Assembly (NCBI GenBank): GCA_905206195.1
Contig: CAJLGN010000010.1
Span: 1 to 13,461 of the forward strand
From: an uncultured Roseburia sp.
Lineage (GTDB): Bacteria; Bacillota; Clostridia; Lachnospirales; Lachnospiraceae
DNA length: 13,461 nucleotides
Reading direction: 5' to 3'
The notes below the pieces were generated by a model. The model saw nothing but the letters and a program-made list of their open reading frames with translations, ran no database searches and had not been told where the DNA came from. Below, one piece after another: positions 7,043 to 13,461 of this stretch (its first letter is position 1; each line of letters opens with the position of its first letter). Position numbers and translations under genes: made by a program.

Positions 7043-8440
7043 ATGAAGAATTATGATGTGATTATTATTGGAGCGGGGCCTTCGGGCATCTTTTGTGCGT
7101 ATGAGCTGATTCATGCGAAGAGGGATCTGAGGGTGCTTATGATCGAGAAGGGGAGAAGGATTGAGAAGCGCGAATGCCCAAAGCGCAAGACCAAGATCTG
7201 CGTGGGCTGCAAGCCGTGCTCCATCACGACCGGATTTGCAGGAGCAGGTGCGTTTTCGGACGGAAAGCTGTCACTCTCCCCGGATGTTGGGGGCAATCTG
7301 CCGGAGATTTTGGGCTACGACAGGACGGTGGAGCTGCTCAGAGAGTCGGATGATATCTATCTGAAATTCGGGGCGGACACCAAGGTGTACGGGGTGGACA
7401 AGGAAAAAGAGATTCGGGAGATCCGCAGAAAGGCGATCAACGCCAATCTGAAGTTGATTGAGTGTCCGATTCGCCATCTCGGAACGGAGGAGGGCTACAA
7501 GATTTACGCGAGACTGCAGGAGCATCTGCTCTCCGAGGGCGTGGAGATGGAGTTTAACACCATGGTGAAGGATATCATCATCGAGGATAACCAGGTGAAG
7601 GGCGTGATCACCGACAAGGACGAGACTTACACGGCGCGGGAGATTATCTCCGCGGTGGGGCGAGAGGGCGCGGACTGGTTCTCGCACATCTGCAATCAGC
7701 ATGACATCGAGACGAGGGTCGGTACGGTGGATGTGGGCGTCCGCGTGGAGGTGCGCGACGAGGTCATGGAGTTTTTGAATGAGAATCTCTACGAGGCGAA
7801 GCTTGTGTACCACACACCGACCTTCGATGACAAGGTGCGCACGTTTTGTACTAATCCCGCCGGGGAAGTGGCCTCCGAGTACTATGACGATGGGCTGGCC
7901 GTGGTGAACGGTCACGCTTACAAGTCCAAGGATTTAAAGACGGATAATACCAATTTTGCCATTCTGGTGTCCAAGAATTTCACGAAGCCGTTCAAGACGC
8001 CGATCGAGTACGGCAAGCAGATTGCACAGCTCTCCAATATGCTCTGCGACGGCAGGATCCTGGTGCAGACCTTCGGCGATTTCAAGCGCGGCAGAAGAAC
8101 AACGGAGGAGCGGCTTTGCAGGAACAACTTGATCCCCACCCTAAAGGATGCAGTTCCGGGAGATCTCTCTTTGGTGTTCCCGCACCGCATCATGGTCGAT
8201 ATCGAGGAGATGATCATGGCGCTTGATAAGGTGACGCCTGGTATCGCGAGTGATGAGACGCTGCTCTACGGTGTGGAAGTGAAGTTCTATTCCAATAAAG
8301 TGGTCGTGGATACGGATTTTGAGACCAGTGTGAAGGGGCTGCGCGCCATCGGGGACGGAGCTTCCGTGACGAGAGGGTTACAGCAGGCGTCGGCGAACGG
8401 TATTTCCGTGGCGAGAAGCATTTTAAAAGCGATGGAGTGA
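7043..8440 (+). CDS. COG2509-type FAD-dependent oxidoreductase with a four-cysteine cluster
   Basis: This is a 465-residue cytoplasmic flavoprotein of the uncharacterised COG2509 group ('FAD-dependent dehydrogenase'). The N-terminal Rossmann motif GAGPSG is at residues 10-15, with the acidic strand end IEKG at 34-37. Right after it come four cysteines at 45, 53, 56 and 59 (C-x7-C-x2-C-x2-C) within CPKRKTKICVGCKPC, then a Gly-rich TTGFAGAGAFSDGKLSL that is the family hallmark. A second glycine motif, ISAVGREG, lies mid-protein. Near the end, AIGDGASVTRGLQQA (Gly437, Asp438) is the typical C-terminal FAD-contact motif. The cysteines could hold an iron-sulfur or zinc centre, but this is inferred from spacing. 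The substrate and electron partner are unknown. I prefer ATG 7043 (AGGA at 7032-7035, seven bases upstream), which puts the Rossmann strand at residue 4 as usual. GTG 7037 is a possible alternative adding two residues. The next gene starts 17 bases after its stop, so the two are probably coupled. Confidence 0.93.
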   Translation: MKNYDVIIIGAGPSGIFCAYELIHAKRDLRVLMIEKGRRIEKRECPKRKTKICVGCKPCSITTGFAGAGAFSDGKLSLSPDVGGNLPEILGYDRTVELLRESDDIYLKFGADTKVYGVDKEKEIREIRRKAINANLKLIECPIRHLGTEEGYKIYARLQEHLLSEGVEMEFNTMVKDIIIEDNQVKGVITDKDETYTAREIISAVGREGADWFSHICNQHDIETRVGTVDVGVRVEVRDEVMEFLNENLYEAKLVYHTPTFDDKVRTFCTNPAGEVASEYYDDGLAVVNGHAYKSKDLKTDNTNFAILVSKNFTKPFKTPIEYGKQIAQLSNMLCDGRILVQTFGDFKRGRRTTEERLCRNNLIPTLKDAVPGDLSLVFPHRIMVDIEEMIMALDKVTPGIASDETLLYGVEVKFYSNKVVVDTDFETSVKGLRAIGDGASVTRGLQQASANGISVARSILKAME

Positions 8441-8443
8441 TTA

Positions 8444-8449
8444 AAAGGG
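8444..8449 (+). promoter_or_regulatory. Ribosome binding site for the lipoprotein gene
   Basis: AAAGGG lies eight bases before ATG 8458. It supports this start over GTG 8437, which overlaps the flavoprotein stop. It sits in the 17-base gap, so translation may be coupled to the upstream gene. Confidence 0.6.
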
Positions 8450-8457
8450 TGCGTTAC

Positions 8458-9459
8458 ATGGAAAGAGAGAGGATAAAAAGAGGGATGTGCGGCATCCTTT
8501 TGGCTGTCTGCATGGCGGTGTTTTTGTGTGGCTGTCAGATTGGCAGCACGCAGATTGTGGTCTCAGGAACGATCGGCAACAAACAGGTATTTAAAATAGG
8601 CGGGAGGAATTGTGGGCTCAAGGAGGCAAGGGTCTACCTGACAAACTATCAGAATATCTACGGAACCGCCTACACGATTGACCTGTGGCAGCACGATTTC
8701 GGGGATGATTCTCTCGTGACTTATGTGAAAGATCTCACACTCGATGAGCTGACCAGAGTCTACTGTATGGCTCTTTTGGCAGAGTCGCGCGGAATCGCGC
8801 TGTCGGAGGAGGAGGCTGGCAAGGTGTCGGAGGCCGCAAAGGAATATTATGTCTCCCTGTTGCAGGAGGAGCGCGATTACCTCAGTGTCTCAGAAATTGA
8901 GATCAAGGAGTATTACGGGCGCTATGCACTCTCTCAGAAGCTCTATAATTCGCTGACCAGCGAGGTCGATGAGGAGGTGAGCGACGACGAGGCGAGAGTC
9001 ATGGAAATTATGCAGATTTATGTGGAGGACGCGGACAAGGCCGCCGAGGTGGCGCGGAAGCTCTCGGACGGGGACGATTTTGCAGCTGTGGCGAATAATT
9101 ACAACAGACTGCCTGCGATTCAAGTGACAGTCTCGAGGGACGATCTTTTGCAGGAGGTGGAGGATGTCGCGTTTCAGATGGACAACGGTGAGATTTCTGG
9201 AATGATTCCGGTGGAGAACGGATATTATTTTATCAAGTGCCTGAATAAGTACAATGAGGAGCTGACGCAGGCGAATAAGTCCAATATTGTGGAGAAGCGT
9301 GAGAAGGAAGCGTTCGATGATGTGTACAATGAATTTGTATCTTCCCTGCATTCTTACATAAACGAAGACTTGTGGGAGGAGCTGGAGATGGACACCAGCG
9401 GAATGATCCGAACGGGCAGCTTTTTTGAGATTTTTTATAAATATTGCAGTGACATCTGA
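8458..9459 (+). CDS. Lipoprotein with a divergent parvulin (PrsA/SurA-like) domain
   Basis: The product is a 333-residue predicted membrane-anchored, extracytoplasmic protein. Residues 1-26 form a lipoprotein signal: basic MERERIKR, a hydrophobic core, then lipobox LCGC with Cys26 as the lipid-modified residue. A helical SurA/PrsA-type N-domain follows (about 45-175), with SLVTYVKDLTLDELTRVYCMALLAE and LSEEEAGKVSEAAKEYY. Residues about 180-263 match the parvulin fold: ARVMEIMQI, then KAAEVARKLSDGDDFAAVANNYN, then VAFQMDNGEISGMIPVENGYYFIKC. The residues usual for activity are missing: the first-strand His (as in HIL) is replaced within VMEIMQI, the GYHIIK His is Tyr257 in GYYFIK, and the Gly-rich GGDLG loop is absent. 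A C-terminal helix (about 268-310) would rebuild the N-domain. I infer a chaperone or holdase for exported proteins rather than a working prolyl isomerase. ATG 8458 is chosen because of its ribosome site and a sensible signal peptide. Confidence 0.88.
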   Translation: MERERIKRGMCGILLAVCMAVFLCGCQIGSTQIVVSGTIGNKQVFKIGGRNCGLKEARVYLTNYQNIYGTAYTIDLWQHDFGDDSLVTYVKDLTLDELTRVYCMALLAESRGIALSEEEAGKVSEAAKEYYVSLLQEERDYLSVSEIEIKEYYGRYALSQKLYNSLTSEVDEEVSDDEARVMEIMQIYVEDADKAAEVARKLSDGDDFAAVANNYNRLPAIQVTVSRDDLLQEVEDVAFQMDNGEISGMIPVENGYYFIKCLNKYNEELTQANKSNIVEKREKEAFDDVYNEFVSSLHSYINEDLWEELEMDTSGMIRTGSFFEIFYKYCSDI

Positions 9460-9479
9460 AATGAAGTGGGGTATGGATT

Positions 9480-10823
9480 GTGACAAAGGATATGACAGAC
9501 GGATCGCCGATGAGGCTGATTCTGGGGTTTTCGGTGCCGCTTTTGTTTGGATTTTTATTTCAGCAGTTTTACAATCTGGTGGACACATTGATCGTCGGGA
9601 GATTTCTGGGCGTGGACGCGCTGGCGTCGGTGGGTTCCACCGGCTCTTTAAACTTTTTAATTATCGGCTTTTGTATGGGCGTGTGCAACGGATTTGCGAT
9701 TCCGCTTGCGCATAAGTTCGGCGCCGGCGATCACCGGGGAATGCGCGCATTTATGATGAATGCGGTGTATCTGGCAGTCATTTTTTCTGCGGTGATGACG
9801 GTGGCTACGGTGTTGCTCTGCAGGCCGATCCTAATGTTGATGCGGACGCCGGATAACATTATCGACGGCGCTTACGCATATATTGTTATCATATTCGCGG
9901 GGATACCGGCGACGTATCTCTACAATCTGATTTCCGGGATCATCCGCTCGATGGGTGACAGCAGGACGCCGGTGGTATTTCTGACTCTGGCATCGGTGCT
10001 GAATATTGCGCTGGATCTCGTGTTCATTATCACATTTGATATGGGAGTTGCGGGAGCGGCTCTCGCGACGGTGATCTCTCAGGCGGTATCTGGAATTGGG
10101 TGTCTGGTGTACAGCTTAAAGAAGTTTGAGATTCTGCGCACGGATCAGGAGGAGCGAAGGGTCAATCTCTCTTATATGGCGACGCTCTGCGGGATGGGAG
10201 TGCCGATGGGATTGCAGTACTCGATCACTGCGATCGGAAGTGTTGTGCTGCAGAGTGCGGTGAACGCGCTCGGATCGAACGCGGTTGCGGCGATGACAGC
10301 TGGAAGTAAGATCGGTCTGTTCTTCTGCTGTCCGTTTGACGCGCTTGGCTCCACGATGGCGACTTACGGTGGACAGAATGTGGGGGCGAAGAAGATGGAT
10401 CGCATTCAGACCGGATTAAAGTCCTGCTCTGTGCTCGGCATCGGATATTCTATAGTGGCATTCCTGATTTTGCTGTTCGCAGGGGAGCATCTGGCATTAT
10501 TTTTTGTGGAGCAAGCCGAGGGGCAGGTCATCGCGGAGGTACAGCGGTTCCTGTTGATCAACAGTATGTTTTATATCCCACTTGCTTTTGTAAATATTGT
10601 GCGCTTTTTGATTCAGGGGATGGGCTACAGCAAGTTTGCGATTCTTGCCGGCGTATTCGAGATGTTCGCGCGCACGCTGGTGGGGTTTGTGTTTGTCCCG
10701 ATCTTCGGCTTCATGGCGGCGTGCTTCGCGAGTCCTGTGGCTTGGGTTTTTGCAGATATCTTTTTGTTTCCGGCATATTTTCACGTATTTAAGAAGACGA
10801 AAAAAATGTTGAATGTCGAATAG
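9480..10823 (+). CDS. MATE family multidrug/cation antiporter
   Basis: This 447-residue inner-membrane protein belongs to the MATE family, which exports drugs, cationic compounds or metabolites in exchange for Na+ or H+. Two homologous six-helix halves are expected, giving 12 membrane segments, and hydrophobic stretches are regular throughout. Family marks: MTKDMTDGSP at the N-terminus; FQQFYNLVDTLIVGRFLG in helix 1, where Asp35 probably matches the conserved TM1 Asp of NorM/DinF-type transporters; GAGD after helix 2; and GIIRSMGDSRTPVVFL before helix 5, with its counterpart FLIQGMGYSKFAI in the second half. The GTG start at 9480 is chosen because it gives the MTKDMT opening common to clostridial members, with a weak GGGG (9468-9471) upstream. 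ATG 9492 is possible but less likely. The gene lies 20 bases after the lipoprotein gene. The substrate cannot be told from sequence, and clostridial genomes carry many such paralogues, so a resistance role should not be assumed. Confidence 0.96.
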   Translation: MTKDMTDGSPMRLILGFSVPLLFGFLFQQFYNLVDTLIVGRFLGVDALASVGSTGSLNFLIIGFCMGVCNGFAIPLAHKFGAGDHRGMRAFMMNAVYLAVIFSAVMTVATVLLCRPILMLMRTPDNIIDGAYAYIVIIFAGIPATYLYNLISGIIRSMGDSRTPVVFLTLASVLNIALDLVFIITFDMGVAGAALATVISQAVSGIGCLVYSLKKFEILRTDQEERRVNLSYMATLCGMGVPMGLQYSITAIGSVVLQSAVNALGSNAVAAMTAGSKIGLFFCCPFDALGSTMATYGGQNVGAKKMDRIQTGLKSCSVLGIGYSIVAFLILLFAGEHLALFFVEQAEGQVIAEVQRFLLINSMFYIPLAFVNIVRFLIQGMGYSKFAILAGVFEMFARTLVGFVFVPIFGFMAACFASPVAWVFADIFLFPAYFHVFKKTKKMLNVE

Positions 10824-10901
10824 TGGAGAGCTGTGCCAGCAGTGTGATAAGATGGAGTGGGAGCAAGCCGTGCCCTGTGGAATAAAGAATAAGGAGTGAC
10901 T
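10824..10901 (+). other. Largest intergenic gap (78 bases), MATE to uppP
   Basis: It holds no stem-loop with a following T-run, so no rho-independent terminator is evident. GATAAG (10846-10851) with an upstream TG resembles an extended -10 box but has no -35 at a proper distance. The only clear signal is the ribosome site AAGGAG at 10891-10896. Confidence 0.6.
10891..10896 (+). promoter_or_regulatory. Ribosome binding site fixing the uppP start
   Basis: AAGGAG lies five bases before ATG 10902. It overlaps the in-frame GTG at 10896, which therefore cannot be the real start. Confidence 0.8.
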
Positions 10902-11858
10902 ATGTTAGAGTTTATCAAAGCAATTATTTTTGGTATCGTGGAGGGAATCACCGAGTGGTTACCCATCAGCAGCACCGGGCACATGATTCTCCTAAATGAG
11001 TTTCTGACACTGGATGTCAGCAAAGAGTTCTGGGATATGTTTTTGGTGGTGGTGCAGCTGGGGGCAATCCTGGCAGTGATTGTGTTGTTTTGGAATTTGA
11101 TCTGGCCGTTTACTCTGACTTCCTCCGAGGCGGTGGTGCGCTCCGGTGCAGCGGCGAAGTCGGGGTCTGGTCAGAGGAGCGCATCCAGTTCCGGTGTGGC
11201 GCGATCCGGGAAATCCAGCGACCTCTGGAGGCGGGAGTTTTGGGTGATTGGGCCGGTTACTGTGCGCATGGAGATCATCGTCAATTGGCTTAAGATCGTG
11301 GTGTCATGTCTGCCTGCCATCGTTTTTGTGGTGCTGGGGTTGGACGATACCTGCGACAAGCTCTTTTATAATCCGGTGTGTGTGTCGATTGCGTTGATCG
11401 TGTTCGGCATCGCTTTCATTGCGGTGGAAAACCGCAATCACGGAAGAAGTGCAGCGGTAGATTCGATGCGGCAGATCACATGGAAGATGGCGGTGGCAAT
11501 CGGTGTGTTCCAGCTTTTAGCGGCGGCATTTCCGGGAACCTCCCGCTCTGGGGCAACCATAGTCGGCGCACTTTTGCTCGGCGTTTCGAGAAAGGCGGCG
11601 AGCGAATTTACCTTTATTCTGGCGATTCCGGTGATGCTTGGCGCGAGCCTGCTAAAGCTTTTGGATTTCGGATTTACACTGACAGGGCATGAGTTGATCA
11701 TCCTTCTCGGCGGTATGGTGAGTGCATTTTTCGTGTCCATCGTCGTCATTAAATTTTTGCTGAGCTACATCCGAAGACATGATTTCAAGGTGTTTGGCTG
11801 GTACCGCATCGTGCTTGGTGCGGCGGTGCTTTTGTATTTTTTCTTTTTGAAAAAATAA
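10902..11858 (+). CDS. uppP: Undecaprenyl-diphosphatase UppP (BacA type) with an extended loop
   Basis: UppP is a membrane enzyme that dephosphorylates undecaprenyl pyrophosphate, recycling the lipid carrier for peptidoglycan and other wall polymers. Extra copies give bacitracin tolerance. The 318-residue product shows both catalytic signatures: IVEGITEWLPISSTGH (Glu14, Glu18, Ser24, His27) and PGTSRSGATI at 211-220 (Arg215). Multiple membrane helices follow the family pattern, and the chain ends in a hydrophobic helix plus FFFLKK. The usual length is about 260-290 residues. The excess sits in the loop after WPFTL, where residues about 73-107 are rich in Ser, Ala, Gly, Arg and Lys (11118-11220) with no family counterpart that I know. 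The frame is intact, so this is an insertion and not damage. The gene follows the MATE gene by 78 bases and precedes the ABC-F gene by 24. It is probably the housekeeping copy or one of several. Confidence 0.96.
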   Translation: MLEFIKAIIFGIVEGITEWLPISSTGHMILLNEFLTLDVSKEFWDMFLVVVQLGAILAVIVLFWNLIWPFTLTSSEAVVRSGAAAKSGSGQRSASSSGVARSGKSSDLWRREFWVIGPVTVRMEIIVNWLKIVVSCLPAIVFVVLGLDDTCDKLFYNPVCVSIALIVFGIAFIAVENRNHGRSAAVDSMRQITWKMAVAIGVFQLLAAAFPGTSRSGATIVGALLLGVSRKAASEFTFILAIPVMLGASLLKLLDFGFTLTGHELIILLGGMVSAFFVSIVVIKFLLSYIRRHDFKVFGWYRIVLGAAVLLYFFFLKK

Positions 11859-11882
11859 ATTGGAAACGGAAAGAGGAGAAGT

Positions 11883-13439
11883 ATGAGCATTTTAAATGTA
11901 GAACATCTGACGCACGGATTTGGTGACCGGGCCATTTTTGATGACGTATCCTTTCGCCTGTTGGCGGGAGAGCACATCGGATTGGTCGGTGCGAACGGGG
12001 AGGGCAAGTCCACATTTATGAATATCGTAACCGGAAAGCTGGTGCCGGACGAGGGCAAGGTGGAGTGGGCGAAGAATGTGAGAGTCGGCTATCTGGATCA
12101 GCACTCCACCCTGGAGCGGGGGATGACGATTGAGTGTGTTTTAAAATCCGCTTTTGCATGGCTGTTTGAGATGGAGGAGAAGATGAACGGGATCTGTGAT
12201 TCGCTGGGCGATGCAGATCCGGATGCCATGGATGCCATGATGGAGGAGCTGGGCGTGATTCAGGATGCTCTGACGATGCACGATTTTTATATTATCGACG
12301 CGAAAGTGGAGGAGGTTGCGCGCGCCCTTGGACTTTTGGAGCTGGGCCTGGAGCACGATGTGGCGGATTTGAGTGGAGGACAGCGCATGAAGGTGCTGCT
12401 GGCGAAGCTGCTTTTGGAAAAGCCGGATATTTTGCTTTTGGACGAGCCGACGAACTATCTCGACGCAGAGCATATCGCGTGGTTGAAGCGCTACCTACAG
12501 GAATATGAGAATGCGTTTATCCTGATTTCTCACGATATCCCGTTCTTAAATGAAGTCATCAATATCATCTACCATATGGAGAACCAGCGTCTGGACCGCT
12601 ATGTCGGAGATTATGATAAATTTCAGGAAGTGTACGAGGTGAAAAAGTCCCAGCTGGAGGCGGCTTACCGCAAACAGCAGCAGGAGATCAGCGAATTAAA
12701 AGATTTCGTGGCGCGAAACAAGGCGCGTGTGGCGACGCGCAATATGGCGATGTCCCGCCAGAAGAAGCTGGACAAAATGGAGGTCATCGAGCTTGCCGCG
12801 GAGCGTCCAAAGCCGGAGTTTTCGTTCCAGATGGGGCGAACGCCGGGCAAGTATATTTTTGAGACGAAGGGGCTTGTCATCGGCTACGACGAGCCGCTCT
12901 CAAGACCGCTTGACATCGCATTGGAGCGCGGGCACAAGATCGCGCTAGTCGGTGCAAACGGAATCGGAAAGACGACGCTTTTAAAGAGTCTCCTCGGGCT
13001 GATTCCGGCTTTAAAAGGAAGTGTGGAGCAGGGTGAAAATCTGGAGATCGGTTATTTCGAGCAGGAGATGAAGGGCGAGAATAAGAATACCTGTATCGGG
13101 GAGATATGGGAGGAGTTTCCGGCATTTACACAGTATGAAGTGCGTGCGGCGCTGGCGCGCTGCGGGCTGACCACGAAGCATATCGAGAGCCAGGTGCGCG
13201 TTTTAAGCGGTGGGGAGCAGGCGAAGGTGCGCCTGTGCAAGCTGATGAATCGCACCACGAATGTCCTGCTCTTGGACGAGCCGACGAACCATCTGGACGT
13301 GGACGCGAAGGATGAGTTGAAGCGCGCGCTGAGGGAGTATCGGGGGACAGTACTTTTAATCTGCCACGAGCCGGAATTTTATCAGGATGTCGTGGGCGAG
13401 GTCTGGGACTGCTCGAAGTGGACGACCAAGATTTTGTAA
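11883..13439 (+). CDS. ABC-F family ATPase (ribosome-associated, no membrane domain)
   Basis: ABC-F proteins carry two ATPase domains on one chain without transmembrane parts. They act in the cytoplasm on the ribosome, in translation quality control or, in some clades, protection from antibiotics. This 518-residue protein has Walker A GANGEGKST (Lys42), signature LSGGQ (Ser164), Walker B ILLLDEPTNYLD (Asp187, catalytic Glu188) in the first half, and GANGIGKTT (Lys363), LSGGEQAKVRL (Ser442), LLLDEPTNHLD (Asp465, Glu466) in the second. An arm insertion (about 85-145) lies in domain one. The linker between domains (about 245-300) is a basic coiled coil, KKSQLEAAYRKQQQEI...NKARVATRNMAMSRQKKLDKM, corresponding to the P-site tRNA interaction motif. 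No C-terminal extension is present. GAGGAG at 11873-11878 precedes ATG 11883. It differs from the well-known resistance clades (Vga, Msr, OptrA) as I recall them, and looks like a common clostridial housekeeping clade. I cannot name the subfamily firmly. Confidence 0.96.
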   Translation: MSILNVEHLTHGFGDRAIFDDVSFRLLAGEHIGLVGANGEGKSTFMNIVTGKLVPDEGKVEWAKNVRVGYLDQHSTLERGMTIECVLKSAFAWLFEMEEKMNGICDSLGDADPDAMDAMMEELGVIQDALTMHDFYIIDAKVEEVARALGLLELGLEHDVADLSGGQRMKVLLAKLLLEKPDILLLDEPTNYLDAEHIAWLKRYLQEYENAFILISHDIPFLNEVINIIYHMENQRLDRYVGDYDKFQEVYEVKKSQLEAAYRKQQQEISELKDFVARNKARVATRNMAMSRQKKLDKMEVIELAAERPKPEFSFQMGRTPGKYIFETKGLVIGYDEPLSRPLDIALERGHKIALVGANGIGKTTLLKSLLGLIPALKGSVEQGENLEIGYFEQEMKGENKNTCIGEIWEEFPAFTQYEVRAALARCGLTTKHIESQVRVLSGGEQAKVRLCKLMNRTTNVLLLDEPTNHLDVDAKDELKRALREYRGTVLLICHEPEFYQDVVGEVWDCSKWTTKIL

Positions 13440-13461
13440 GGAGCGCGCACATTTCTGCAAA

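Noticed and set aside
9421..9446. TTGAGA and TATAAA near the end of the lipoprotein gene as a promoter for the MATE gene
   Set aside because: The two elements are only five bases apart, and neither has a partner at 16-18 bases.
9425..9715. Alternative frame over the MATE start, including an ATG at 9473 seven bases before the chosen GTG
   Set aside because: It has no family match and ends early, while the GTG frame gives the conserved MTKDMT opening and the full transporter.
11838..11860. T-run followed by A-run at the uppP end as a terminator
   Set aside because: The only stem is a short A:T pairing without a GC stem or a trailing T-run, so it is not a credible rho-independent terminator.
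11832..11861. Possible promoter before the ABC-F gene: TTGTAT, 18 bases, TAAATT
   Set aside because: Both boxes are weak and lie in the T-rich codons for the terminal Phe/Leu/Lys of UppP. The AT content explains the match.
12216..12240. Repeated GATGCCATG within the ABC-F arm
   Set aside because: Only two adjacent copies of nine bases encoding DAM-DAM within a normal arm region, so it looks like a local codon duplication with no structural meaning.
1..13461. Search for CRISPR arrays, tRNA or rRNA genes, riboswitches, insertion sequences, phage or toxin-antitoxin genes
   Set aside because: None was seen by reading both strands. The genes are tightly packed, and the longest gap is 78 bases.

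Overview
The window is a run of nine genes, all on the + strand, from a Firmicute of the class Clostridia, most likely Lachnospiraceae. This rests on strong GGAGG-type ribosome binding sites, AddAB (not RecBCD) as the recombination nuclease, the sequence style of the MATE, COG2509 and ABC-F proteins, and a purine-rich coding strand. The genus cannot be fixed from sequence alone. The DNA is rather GC-rich for the family. No gene is broken by a frameshift, and I found no insertion sequence, CRISPR array, tRNA, rRNA or phage gene.

Positions 3-6041 encode the two subunits of the AddAB helicase-nuclease. addB lacks its 5' part because the window starts inside it, and addA is complete. maf (house-cleaning nucleotide pyrophosphatase) follows after 27 bases, then an 85-residue acidic protein of unknown function. 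Next comes a COG2509-type flavoprotein with a four-cysteine cluster, and 17 bases later a lipoprotein with a divergent parvulin (PrsA/SurA-like) domain. A MATE-family exporter (9480-10823) follows. After a 78-base gap come uppP (undecaprenyl-diphosphatase) and an ABC-F ATPase that ends 22 bases before the window edge.

The gaps are 51, 27, 41, 48, 17, 20, 78 and 24 bases. No stretch over 300 bases lacks a gene, and no convincing rho-independent terminator lies in any gap, so long co-transcribed units are likely. Candidate internal promoters (before the 85-residue gene and the flavoprotein gene) are weak.

The themes are DNA break repair and nucleotide-pool sanitation (addB, addA, maf), an uncharacterised redox and envelope pair (flavoprotein, lipoprotein), and envelope or drug-tolerance functions (MATE, UppP, ABC-F). 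Overall this is a housekeeping region and I do not see a new multi-gene defence or mobile system. The points most worth a second look are the parvulin-like lipoprotein without the family's catalytic histidines, the cysteine cluster in the flavoprotein, the unknown 85-residue acidic protein, and a Ser/Ala/Gly-rich loop inserted in UppP.
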